Source of the DNA: Chthonomonas sp. UBA2391
GTDB taxonomy: Bacteria; Armatimonadota; Fimbriimonadia; Fimbriimonadales; Fimbriimonadaceae
DNA: 17,188 nt
Direction of reading: 5' to 3'
Assembly (NCBI GenBank): GCA_002343825.1
Contig: DDSL01000068.1
Location: 1 to 17,188 of the forward strand
Within the stretch, counting starts at the first letter, position 1. Every line of letters starts with the position of its first letter. The notes beneath the pieces were generated by a model that was given only the letters and a program-made list of their open reading frames with translations, was not told where the DNA came from and ran no database searches. The translations under genes and the position numbers were made by a program. Shown here one piece after another: positions 7,044 to 14,208 of this stretch.

Positions 7044-7061
7044 ACCGTCCCTTTTCTTATC

Positions 7062-7547
7062 GTGACGTCGCCACCCGCCGATCTCGCTGCCCTCGCCGAT
7101 CAGATCTTGGCTCAGACCTTGCTGAAGCATCCGCTCAAAAAGGTCCCGCAGCTAGCTTGGCACCGCTACCGGACCACGGCCGGAATTGCCGATTTTCGCC
7201 ACTGGACCATTCGGCTCAGCGTCTTGGTGCTCGATGATCCAGAGAAGTTGGAACGGACTCTCCTGCACGAATATGCGCACCTCTTGGCTGTCGATCGCGT
7301 CGGGCGGCGCGGGTCTGGCCATGGGCCGGCCTGGCAACAGGCCATGCGGGACCTCGGTCAGGATCCGGTGCGGACCCACGATTATGCTTGCCAGCGCAAC
7401 CAACCTAGACAGATGGTTCTCTATAAGTGTTCGCGGTGCGGAATGAGCATCCCACGGCGTCGCCGCTTGCCCCGCCACCGCCGCTACTTGCATCGGTCGT
7501 GCGGAGGTGAGATCCAGCTGGAAACAATCACGTTGATCGCCCCGTAG
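7062..7547 (+). CDS. SprT-like zinc metalloprotein
   Basis: An open frame extends back into the tRNA, so the start must lie later; I choose the GTG at 7062 (161 aa), 18 nt after the CCA. The protein has the SprT/Spartan-type site HEYAH (His69-Glu70-His73) with a third histidine ligand in GHGPAW (His87). A C-terminal zinc ribbon follows, with YKCSRCG and a later Cys in HRSCGGEI, and a very Arg-rich stretch between them. Eukaryotic Spartan cleaves DNA-protein crosslinks; the role of bacterial SprT is poorly known. The missing Shine-Dalgarno site and the tight position behind the tRNA suggest it may be read from the tRNA transcript. Confidence 0.85.
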   Translation: MTSPPADLAALADQILAQTLLKHPLKKVPQLAWHRYRTTAGIADFRHWTIRLSVLVLDDPEKLERTLLHEYAHLLAVDRVGRRGSGHGPAWQQAMRDLGQDPVRTHDYACQRNQPRQMVLYKCSRCGMSIPRRRRLPRHRRYLHRSCGGEIQLETITLIAP

Positions 7548-7589
7548 AAGCGGCGAGACCCGCACGTTTTTGCGCGGATCGAGCACGCT

Positions 7590-9149
7590 ATGTGGATCGC
7601 GACGACGGAACGCAGTCGAGAAATTGACCGGATGGCCTCGGCCGAGTACGGCATTCCTGCGATGGTCCTGATGGAGCGTGCCGGGCTCGCCGTCTTTGAC
7701 GCCATGCGCCAGATGCTCCCCGAGGGAGGGCGAGTCACGATCTTCTGTGGGAAGGGCAACAACGGAGGTGATGGCCTCGTTCTGGCACGGCACGCGCTCA
7801 AGGCTGGGTACCACGTCGACTGTTTGATGGCTTGCCTCGAAGGCGATCTCAGCCCCGATGCTGCTACGCAACTTGCGGTTTCCCGGGCCCACGGAGTTCA
7901 GGCCATCTTCTTCGACGACGCCCGTTGGCTGCGCAAGGCCGATTGCGTCGGATGCCGCGATCTGGTGGTGGACGCCCTGCTTGGAACGGGTTCGAAGGGA
8001 GCCCCCAATGGGATGATTCTCTCCGCCATCCGGGCCATCAATCGCAGCGGAGTCCCAGCGATTGCGGTCGATGTCCCGAGTGGAATTGACCCCGACACAG
8101 GCGAGGAAATTGGAGAAAGCGTCTGGGCCCTGAAAACCATCACCCTCGGTCAACCCAAACCGTTTCTCTTCCAAGGCATCGGCCTAGAGCACGCCGGATA
8201 TTGGGAAGTTGCCGATATCGGCTACCCCACGGACCTCCTAACGGAGCCGACCGAAGCCCGACTCTTGACCGAAGATTGGGTCGCGGCCCTGCTTCCCGAG
8301 CGGCTTAAGGCCAGCCACAAGGGCGACAACGGATCGGTCTTGATCGTGGCCGGGTCTCATTACACGCCAGGGGCGGCGTCTCTCGCCGCACTTGGGGCAG
8401 CCTATGCGGGAGCTGGGCTTGTGACCGTCGCGGCCATCCCGACCGTATGCGACAAGGTCCAAGCGGTGTTGCCCGAGGCGACTTTGATCCCACTCCCCGA
8501 GCGGGATGGCACGATCGGGTTTGGGGCCGAAAAAGAGATTCTCGAGCGCCTTCATCGGTACGATTCACTGGTCGTGGGGCCCGGACTTGGGCTTCATCCC
8601 CAGGTCCGAGTCTTCTTGGAGGCCCTTCTGCCCCACGTCGAAATCCCCGTTTGCCTCGATGCGGATGCGTTAACCCTTCTGGCTGAAGGGGTCCCTCTGC
8701 CCGCAGTCCCGGCCGTCCTGACGCCACACCCCGGGGAGATGGGCCGCCTGATCCGGGAAAGTAACGCCGACGTCCAAAGCAACCGCTTCAATTCTGTCCA
8801 GCGCGCGATCCAAACCTACCAACGAACTTTCGTCCTTAAGGGACCCTACAGCATCGTCGGAGAAGATCAGCATCCCCTTGCCGTCAATTCGACCGGTAAC
8901 CCCGGGATGGCCTCGGCAGGGATGGGGGATGTCCTGAGCGGAGTGATCGGAACCCTGCTCGCCCAAGAGCTTCCCGCCTATCTGGCCGCCGCTTGCGGGG
9001 TCTACTGGCACGGCACCGCCGGGGATCTCTGCGCAGAGTCGATTGGGGGAATCGGGTATCAGGCCAGCGATCTTGCGAGGAAGTTACCGGCGGCGCGGGC
9101 TAAAATCCTGGAATCGTGCCAAAACGGTTGCGAATCGAACTTGCCCTAG
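7590..9149 (+). CDS. nnr: Bifunctional NAD(P)H-hydrate epimerase / ADP-dependent dehydratase
   Basis: The 519-aa enzyme repairs hydrated NADH and NADPH. The N-terminal half (about 1-215) is the epimerase, with FCGKGNNGGDGLVLARHA near 50-68, VDALLGTG near 126-133 (its Asp being the expected catalytic residue), and AVDVPSGIDPDTG. The C-terminal half (about 230-510) is the ribokinase-fold dehydratase. It carries HKGDNGSVLIVAGS, LDADALTLL, LTPHPGEMGRL and NPGMASAGMGDVLSG near 436-450, where the GMGD Asp is catalytic. The length and domain order are normal for fused Nnr. It begins 42 bases after the SprT-like gene, and its last 34 bases overlap the first FHA gene. Confidence 0.95.
   Translation: MWIATTERSREIDRMASAEYGIPAMVLMERAGLAVFDAMRQMLPEGGRVTIFCGKGNNGGDGLVLARHALKAGYHVDCLMACLEGDLSPDAATQLAVSRAHGVQAIFFDDARWLRKADCVGCRDLVVDALLGTGSKGAPNGMILSAIRAINRSGVPAIAVDVPSGIDPDTGEEIGESVWALKTITLGQPKPFLFQGIGLEHAGYWEVADIGYPTDLLTEPTEARLLTEDWVAALLPERLKASHKGDNGSVLIVAGSHYTPGAASLAALGAAYAGAGLVTVAAIPTVCDKVQAVLPEATLIPLPERDGTIGFGAEKEILERLHRYDSLVVGPGLGLHPQVRVFLEALLPHVEIPVCLDADALTLLAEGVPLPAVPAVLTPHPGEMGRLIRESNADVQSNRFNSVQRAIQTYQRTFVLKGPYSIVGEDQHPLAVNSTGNPGMASAGMGDVLSGVIGTLLAQELPAYLAAACGVYWHGTAGDLCAESIGGIGYQASDLARKLPAARAKILESCQNGCESNLP
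9101..9106 (+). promoter_or_regulatory. -10-like TAAAAT inside the end of nnr
   Basis: TAAAAT matches TATAAT at five of six positions and ends 9 nt before the GTG of the first FHA gene, with no Shine-Dalgarno site between. A promoter here would let the FHA-VWA genes be transcribed apart from nnr as a leaderless message. No -35 at normal spacing is evident. Confidence 0.4.
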
Positions 9150-10351
9150 TCGCTCTGGCGCTCTCCGGATCCAGCTTTGCCGACCTCACCCTTGAGTTCC
9201 AGGGTGTCACCAAAAAGCGTGTCTGGGTTGCTGCATCGGGTTATGCCCCCTCCGATGAAATCTTTCAGATGGATTCGCCCGACGGCCAAAACCGGCTGGT
9301 GATCCCCGGGGACCGATTAACGAAGGGCAAGGTCTGCGTCCTTGATCTCGACCGCAACCTGATGGTCGTTCGCCCGGCCAGGAGCGACTCCAAGCCTTGG
9401 GCGATCTCGGCCAAGACCTTTGACCGCGTCGGGGAGACGGCGATCGAAGTGCGCGGCGAAACCGGACCCCTTCTGGCGGGGACCGTCACTCTAAAGGCCA
9501 AGTCGGGAGAGGATTTCACGGCCATTCTTGGCCCCAAAGACGAAGGCGTCGCCCGGGTTTGGGGTGTTCCGCTCGGGGCCGTCACCGTCGGGCTCACCTA
9601 CAAGAAATCTGGAGCCACCGCCGAATTGAATCCGGCACCGAACTTCACCTTGGAGGCCGCCGCGGCCTCAGGTCTTCGGCTGAATGTCCTTGCCGCAGGA
9701 GCGGACGACGTTCCCACCAAGGCGGAATCTTCCTCCGATCCGGCAAAGCCAGCCGCGAACGAAGCGAAAAAAGCCGGTCCGATGGCCGGGGCCCAACCGG
9801 CGGGCTTCATGTCCTTTTTGGCCTACGTTGGCGGACTCTGCGTCGCCATCGGGGCTCTCTACTTTGCCTTTCGGTGGGTGCAAAACAACCGCGAGCAAGT
9901 CAACCAGCGACTCGAAAAAATGGGGGTCGCCATCCCGGAAGATCTACAAGCCGACTCAGGCGATCCCGATCCAGCCCCGGTCCCAAAAGCTCCCGAGCCG
10001 ATTCAGCCCATCGTGCTGGACGCCGCCGCTCCCGACCTGGTTGTGGCCGCCCCGGCAGCGGTGGCTCGCCCACCCCGGCTCGTCGGTCCCAACGGAATGG
10101 TCCGGGACTTGGCGGAAGGATCGGTGATTCTCGGGCGCGATTCCGGAGCCGATTGGGCACTTACCGAGGAATCGAGTCTTTCTCGGCGCCATGCGGAGAT
10201 CACCTTTTCGGGGGGGGGCCTTTCCGTGCGCGACCTCGGGTCCACCAACGGAACTTTTGTCGATGGGACAAAGCTCGGCGATCAACCTGCCGAAATCCGT
10301 CCCGGGAGCGTCATACAGTTTGGGGCTCTCTCCTTCCGATATGAGGCATAG
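9116..10351 (+). CDS. Membrane protein: exported beta domain, one TM, cytoplasmic FHA domain
   Basis: The GTG start gives a 411-aa protein with a signal peptide (1-22, ending SSFA). An exported beta-rich region of about 170 residues follows; its second half (about 105-170) resembles a carboxypeptidase-regulatory/Ig-like fold. An Ala/Lys-rich linker leads to a TM segment (about 231-253, FMSFLAYVGGLCVAIGALYF). A cytoplasmic Pro/Ala linker precedes a C-terminal FHA domain (about 320-411). The phosphothreonine-reading residues are intact: GR 340-341, SRRH 356-359 and STNG 376-379. It could carry a signal across the membrane or anchor a phosphorylated partner. Its stop touches the ATG of the next gene (TAG|ATG). 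A run of nine G (10210-10218) encodes Gly366-368. Confidence 0.85.
   Translation: MPKRLRIELALVALALSGSSFADLTLEFQGVTKKRVWVAASGYAPSDEIFQMDSPDGQNRLVIPGDRLTKGKVCVLDLDRNLMVVRPARSDSKPWAISAKTFDRVGETAIEVRGETGPLLAGTVTLKAKSGEDFTAILGPKDEGVARVWGVPLGAVTVGLTYKKSGATAELNPAPNFTLEAAAASGLRLNVLAAGADDVPTKAESSSDPAKPAANEAKKAGPMAGAQPAGFMSFLAYVGGLCVAIGALYFAFRWVQNNREQVNQRLEKMGVAIPEDLQADSGDPDPAPVPKAPEPIQPIVLDAAAPDLVVAAPAAVARPPRLVGPNGMVRDLAEGSVILGRDSGADWALTEESSLSRRHAEITFSGGGLSVRDLGSTNGTFVDGTKLGDQPAEIRPGSVIQFGALSFRYEA
10210..10218. repeat. Nine-base poly-G tract within the FHA domain codons
   Basis: Nine consecutive G bases span Ser365-Gly368 of the first FHA protein, between its SRRH and STNG motifs. A one-base slip would destroy the phosphopeptide-binding site, and also the coupled stop/start with the next gene. 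Confidence 0.5.
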
Positions 10352-11686
10352 ATGATCTCTCGCGCGCTCACCCTGATGTTGCTGGCGGCCCTAGGCGGCT
10401 TGCTGGGCTGGGCAGTGATTGAGCCAACCGTCCCGAACGCCTTGGACAGCAATTCTTGGGCCCGGTTTGAGTGGCGATTGGCAGCGGTCACGGGCCTCTT
10501 TATCGGCATGGCCATCGGCGGGGCTTCGGGCTGGTTCCAAGGCTCTCGATCGCACATGCTCAAGGGGGCAGGGATCGGCGGTCTCCTCGGTTTGATCGTC
10601 GGCCCGATGGGGATCAGCCTCGGCGGCGCGGTTTACCAAATGGTGACCGGCCCGACGGCCATCGTGCCCGGAGTCGGGACCCTCGGCCAATACGTGGGCC
10701 GAGTGGTGGGTTTTGCCATCTTCGGGGGGCTGCTTGGTTTGGCCGAGGGATTTGTGGGTCGCAGCTCAAAGCGAGCGATCCAAGGGCTCATGGGCGGGTT
10801 GCTCGGAGGCGCACTGGGTGGGTTTGCCTTTCAGGCGGTCGCCGATGCCATCGGTCCGCTCCTTGCCCGCGGCGCGAGTGCCGAAACAGGACGAATCCCT
10901 CGCGCGGTTGGTCTGACGATTGTCGGGGGTGGGATCGGGCTCTTGATCGGGCTGGTCGAGATGGTTTCTCGGCAAGCATGGGTCCGGCTCGTGCTTGGGA
11001 GGAACGAGGGCCGCGAATGGGCCATCGACGCCCCGCAGACCTTCATCGGCCGAGATGAGCGAGCGCATATCCCTCTCTTTGGTGACCTTAGCGTCGGTCC
11101 CCTGCATGCGACCATCGTCAAGCAAGCCGATGGCTATTGGTTGCACGACGCCGGGACGCCGACCGGCATCGGGCTGAATAACCAGCGCATCCAGGCCGCC
11201 CCCCTCACGAGTGGCGATGTGATCCAGGTCGGAACCCATCAGCTCCAGTTTCTGTTGCGCGGCGGCCAAGCCAGGCGCGTCCCGATGACCCCGGCCCCGC
11301 AACGATTTGAACCGGCACCGATGCCCCATGTCCCAGCCGGCCAGCCGGTGGGGCCGATGCCGATGAGCAGCAACCCGACGGTCGCCATGGCCCCCGCAAC
11401 TGCCGCCCCGGTTTTGGTGGCCACGAATGGTCCGCTCACCGGCCAGAGGTTTCCGGTTATGGCCCCGATCGAAGTCGGTCGCGAGCTTCCGACGATTCCC
11501 CTTGGTTTTGACTCGGGCGTGAGTCGACGCCACGCCGGGATCAGCCCTGGGCCAGGCGGCCTCGAAGTGCGCGATCTTGGCTCCACCAATGGCGTGCTCG
11601 TGAATGGCACCCGAGGTCAGCAGTTTTTTGCCCGACTGGGCGATACGATCCAGATCGGATCCACCATTTTTCGCGTCGAAGCATAA
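10352..11686 (+). CDS. Polytopic Gly-rich membrane protein with two FHA domains
   Basis: This 444-aa protein starts with about six hydrophobic, very Gly-rich segments (residues 5-24, 43-62, 72-95, 115-136, 146-170, 185-205) such as GIGGLLGLIVGPMG and GGLLGGALGGFAF, which suggest glycine-zipper packing. Two FHA domains follow. The first (about 213-303) keeps GR (233-234) and the histidine H252. It has VGPLH where VSRRH is expected, and Thr271 in place of the usual Asn, so it probably cannot read phosphothreonine. After a Pro/Met-rich linker (304-352) the second FHA (about 355-444) is intact: GR 376-377, SRRH 391-394, STNG 411-414. The ATG directly follows the stop of the upstream FHA gene. The function is unknown; a membrane scaffold is the simplest reading. 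Confidence 0.85.
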   Translation: MISRALTLMLLAALGGLLGWAVIEPTVPNALDSNSWARFEWRLAAVTGLFIGMAIGGASGWFQGSRSHMLKGAGIGGLLGLIVGPMGISLGGAVYQMVTGPTAIVPGVGTLGQYVGRVVGFAIFGGLLGLAEGFVGRSSKRAIQGLMGGLLGGALGGFAFQAVADAIGPLLARGASAETGRIPRAVGLTIVGGGIGLLIGLVEMVSRQAWVRLVLGRNEGREWAIDAPQTFIGRDERAHIPLFGDLSVGPLHATIVKQADGYWLHDAGTPTGIGLNNQRIQAAPLTSGDVIQVGTHQLQFLLRGGQARRVPMTPAPQRFEPAPMPHVPAGQPVGPMPMSSNPTVAMAPATAAPVLVATNGPLTGQRFPVMAPIEVGRELPTIPLGFDSGVSRRHAGISPGPGGLEVRDLGSTNGVLVNGTRGQQFFARLGDTIQIGSTIFRVEA

Positions 11687-11692
11687 ACCCCT

Positions 11693-13078
11693 ATGGACAA
11701 GACTCAGGCCTTTGATCCCAACCGCACAGTGATCGGCGGCGGCGACCTCTACCGAACTCAGGCGATGAGTGCGGCCCCGGGATTTGATCCCAACAAGACG
11801 GGCGTTATGAATCCCGCTGCGGCACCGGGGCTGGTGGTCAGCCTTTTGGCCGGTCGTTCGGCCACCATGGCCAACGGGCCCGCCCGCGAGCAGTTTTTGA
11901 TTGAGCTAGCGGCGGGGATGCCCGAGAGTCTTCCCGGATTGGCTTCCGCTGGACCGCGAACCCCGCTCAACCTCTGTCTGGTCATCGACCGAAGTGGCAG
12001 CATGGAAGGCCCACCCCTGGAATATGTGAAGCAGGCCTGCAACTACGTGGTGGATATGCTCAGCCCCCAAGACATCCTGAGCATCGTGACCTTTGAGGAG
12101 ATCGTCGAAGTCCTGATGCCTCCGCAACGGGTGACGGCCAAGCAACCGATCAAGGATGGCATCGCCCGCTTGACCCCCGGAAACACGACCAATCTCTACG
12201 ATGGAATCGCCCTAGCCCTGGCCCAGGTCCTCAGCGTTCAGGATAGCGGCCGGGCCACCCGGATGGTCGTCTTGAGCGATGGAGACCCCACCGCTGGGAT
12301 CAAGGATTTTAGTGCGTTGGTTCAGCACGCCGGGGACGTGCGGTCCAAGGGCGTCACGGCCACTTTTCTGGGATTCGGCCCGGATTACAACGAAGAACTC
12401 TTGGCGAGTATGGCCAAGCGGGCGGGCGGGAACTACTACTACATCCCCCGGCCCGAGCTGATCCCCGAAATCTTCCGAAGCGAACTCGACAAGGTTCTCA
12501 ACGTGGCCGCGCAGAGCGTGCGCATGGAGTTCAAACTCGCGCGGTGGGTCAATTTCAAGGGTGCTCCGGGTCATAACGTCGCTCCCGGTGCCCGCGAGTT
12601 CACGTTGGAACTCGCCGACTTGGAGCGGGGAGCTGCCCTCCAGCAGATCCTCGATCTCGAATTTCCCAACCATCCGCTCGGTCATTACCGAGTGGCGGCC
12701 GGACGGCTTACGTATACGGATCCCGCGGCGGGGGCAACGGTGACCCAAGACCTCGACTTGGTCATGGAGTTCACGGCAGACTCGGCTCGGTATTCCGCTC
12801 CGGTGGACCCGCGCGTGGCCGCGGCCTTTGAGGTCGCCAGCGTCAGCAAGACCGTCGAACGGACGATCATGGGCCTCAAGACTGGCCAGATCACGGCGAT
12901 GGGGGCCATCGATGAGCTTCAAAAGACGCAGATGATCTTGGCCAAGGATGGACGAACGGCCGAGGCCCAAGAGGTCACGCTCGCCCTTCGCGCGCTCCAA
13001 TCGGGAGACACGGCCGGGGCTGAGAAGACCCTCATGGGAACGAAACTGAGCCTGGATCAGGGCAAAATTCAGGGGTAG
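11693..13078 (+). CDS. von Willebrand factor A (VWA) domain protein with FDPN(R/K)T tail
   Basis: The 461-aa protein has no signal peptide. Residues 1-45 look disordered and contain a duplicated motif, FDPNRT (7-12) and FDPNKT (31-36), each preceded by a TQA. The VWA domain (about 92-270) has a complete metal site: D99-x-S101-x-S103 (VIDRSGSM), T166 (GNTTNLYDG) and D196 (LSDGDPT). A C-terminal beta/alpha region (about 275-461) resembles the extra domains of YfbK-like or inter-alpha-inhibitor-like VWA proteins. It begins 6 bases after the second FHA gene and ends the run. The tail threonines are reasonable phosphorylation sites for capture by the neighbouring FHA domains, but no kinase gene is nearby. 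Confidence 0.87.
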   Translation: MDKTQAFDPNRTVIGGGDLYRTQAMSAAPGFDPNKTGVMNPAAAPGLVVSLLAGRSATMANGPAREQFLIELAAGMPESLPGLASAGPRTPLNLCLVIDRSGSMEGPPLEYVKQACNYVVDMLSPQDILSIVTFEEIVEVLMPPQRVTAKQPIKDGIARLTPGNTTNLYDGIALALAQVLSVQDSGRATRMVVLSDGDPTAGIKDFSALVQHAGDVRSKGVTATFLGFGPDYNEELLASMAKRAGGNYYYIPRPELIPEIFRSELDKVLNVAAQSVRMEFKLARWVNFKGAPGHNVAPGAREFTLELADLERGAALQQILDLEFPNHPLGHYRVAAGRLTYTDPAAGATVTQDLDLVMEFTADSARYSAPVDPRVAAAFEVASVSKTVERTIMGLKTGQITAMGAIDELQKTQMILAKDGRTAEAQEVTLALRALQSGDTAGAEKTLMGTKLSLDQGKIQG

Positions 13079-13099
13079 CTTTTTGGTTGGGGCAGTCCC

Positions 13100-13192
13100 T
13101 TGTCCGCGCCGCCCGGGGGCGGGACCCAGGGCGAGGCGGAGCCTCGGGGCCCCTGGGTCGGGATTGGCCTCCGGGCCGGGCGGCGCGGACAA
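13100..13192. repeat. Large nested hairpin between the VWA gene and mtnA
   Basis: Three nested perfect stems make up a 93-base cruciform-like element. The outer 17-bp arms are 13100-13116 / 13176-13192 (TTGTCCGCGCCGCCCGG and its complement). The middle stem is GACCCAGGG (13123-13131) / CCCTGGGTC (13151-13159). The inner stem is CGAGGC (13132-13137) / GCCTCG (13141-13146) with a GGA loop. It begins 22 bases after the VWA stop and has no T-run. It may terminate the FHA-VWA transcript or belong to a dispersed palindromic repeat family. The rest of the gap 13079-13218 holds only this element and a possible mtnA -10. Confidence 0.8.
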
Positions 13193-13206
13193 CAAATCTC
13201 GAGCGC

Positions 13207-13212
13207 CATAAT
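13207..13212 (+). promoter_or_regulatory. -10-like CATAAT upstream of mtnA
   Basis: CATAAT matches the -10 consensus at five of six bases and ends 6 nt before the GTG at 13219. No Shine-Dalgarno site or clear -35 is seen. It lies just past the large hairpin, where a new transcript would be expected to start. Confidence 0.35.
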
Positions 13213-13218
13213 CTCCCC

Positions 13219-14208
13219 GTGATTCGACCGATGCGTTGGGAGGACGGTGTCCTCCATCTCCTCGACCAGCGAGAGATTCCCGAGCGTGAAGTTTGGCTGG
13301 AACTCCGAACTTGGCAAGAAGTCCGGGATGCGATCCGCGACATGGCCGTCCGTGGAGCCCCCGCCATCGGGGCCGCCGCTGCTTATGGCATGGTCCTCGC
13401 CGCACTCGGCAACTCGGATCGCAGCGAGGCAAGGGCAGGATTGGCCGCGAGTCGTCCCACCGCGGTGAACCTCTTTTGGGCCCTAGACCGGATGGACGAA
13501 GTCCAACTATGGACGTCCGAGGCGGCCCTCGCAAAAGCCCAGGCCATCGAGCTGGCCGAGGTCGATTCCAACGCCCGGATGGCGAGTCTCGCGTCGTCCA
13601 TCGGGAAGCCGGGCTGCCGAGTCCTGACGATCTGCAACACGGGGGCTCTTGCGACCCCGGGAGTCGGTACGGCTCTTGGCGTCATCCGCGAACTCCGCCG
13701 ACTCGGCTGGCTGGAGCGGGTCTATAGCTGCGAAACTCGCCCGCGCCAACAGGGGCTCAAGCTCACCGCGTGGGAGCTGCACAAGGAGGGGATTCCGTTC
13801 CGGAGCATCGTCGATAGCGCCGCGGCCAGCCTGATGGCCCAGGGGCAGGTCGATTTCGTCGTGGCCGGAGCCGACCGCATCGTGGCGAACGGAGATTCCG
13901 CCAACAAGATCGGCACCTATATGCTCGCGGTTTTGGCTCAGCACCACGGCCTCCCGTTCTATATCGTGGCCCCGAGTTCGACCGTTGATCCGGCCCTGCA
14001 AACTGGGGCGCAGATCGAGATCGAAGAGCGCGAAGCCTCTGAGATCACCGGTGGTTTGCCATTCCCGGTTTGGAACCCTGGGTTCGACGTCACCCCCGGC
14101 GGATTGATTACCGGTATTGTTACAGAGCGGGGCCTCTACCGGGCGCCGTATGACTTTGCAGCACCCAAGGAGCCCGACATTGTTCCCACAGGAGATTATC
14201 CGGCATAA
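13219..14208 (+). CDS. mtnA: S-methyl-5-thioribose-1-phosphate isomerase (MtnA type)
   Basis: MtnA turns methylthioribose-1-P into methylthioribulose-1-P in methionine salvage from methylthioadenosine. The family motifs are present: MAVRGAPAIGAAAAYG, LTICNTGALAT with the catalytic Cys139, CETRPRQQG, and GADRIVANGDSANKIGTY with the catalytic Asp219. The Cys-Asp spacing (80) equals that of Bacillus subtilis MtnA (Cys160/Asp240). The frame is open further upstream, but that part is the hairpin; I choose the GTG at 13219 (329 aa), and the ATG at 13231 is also possible. The C-terminus overlaps the phosphorylase gene. Related enzymes isomerise ribose-1,5-bisphosphate or 5-deoxyribose-1-P, so the substrate is likely but not certain. 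Confidence 0.9.
   Translation: MIRPMRWEDGVLHLLDQREIPEREVWLELRTWQEVRDAIRDMAVRGAPAIGAAAAYGMVLAALGNSDRSEARAGLAASRPTAVNLFWALDRMDEVQLWTSEAALAKAQAIELAEVDSNARMASLASSIGKPGCRVLTICNTGALATPGVGTALGVIRELRRLGWLERVYSCETRPRQQGLKLTAWELHKEGIPFRSIVDSAAASLMAQGQVDFVVAGADRIVANGDSANKIGTYMLAVLAQHHGLPFYIVAPSSTVDPALQTGAQIEIEEREASEITGGLPFPVWNPGFDVTPGGLITGIVTERGLYRAPYDFAAPKEPDIVPTGDYPA

Noticed and set aside
6972..7061. Upstream extension of the SprT-like frame
   Set aside because: It lies inside the tRNA-Leu gene, so the protein must start after 7043.
7152..8174. 340-codon minus-strand frame opposite the SprT-like gene and nnr
   Set aside because: Both plus-strand genes have strong motif support, and this frame shows no recognisable domain.
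13087..13218. Upstream extension of the mtnA frame
   Set aside because: It is made of the nested hairpin and translates to Arg/Gly-rich sequence unlike any MtnA N-terminus.
12212..13534. 440-codon open frame on the minus strand opposite the VWA gene and the start of mtnA
   Set aside because: It is antisense to two well-supported genes, crosses the big hairpin, and its translation is low-complexity (Arg/Gly/Pro-rich) with no domain pattern. Such frames are expected in high-GC DNA.
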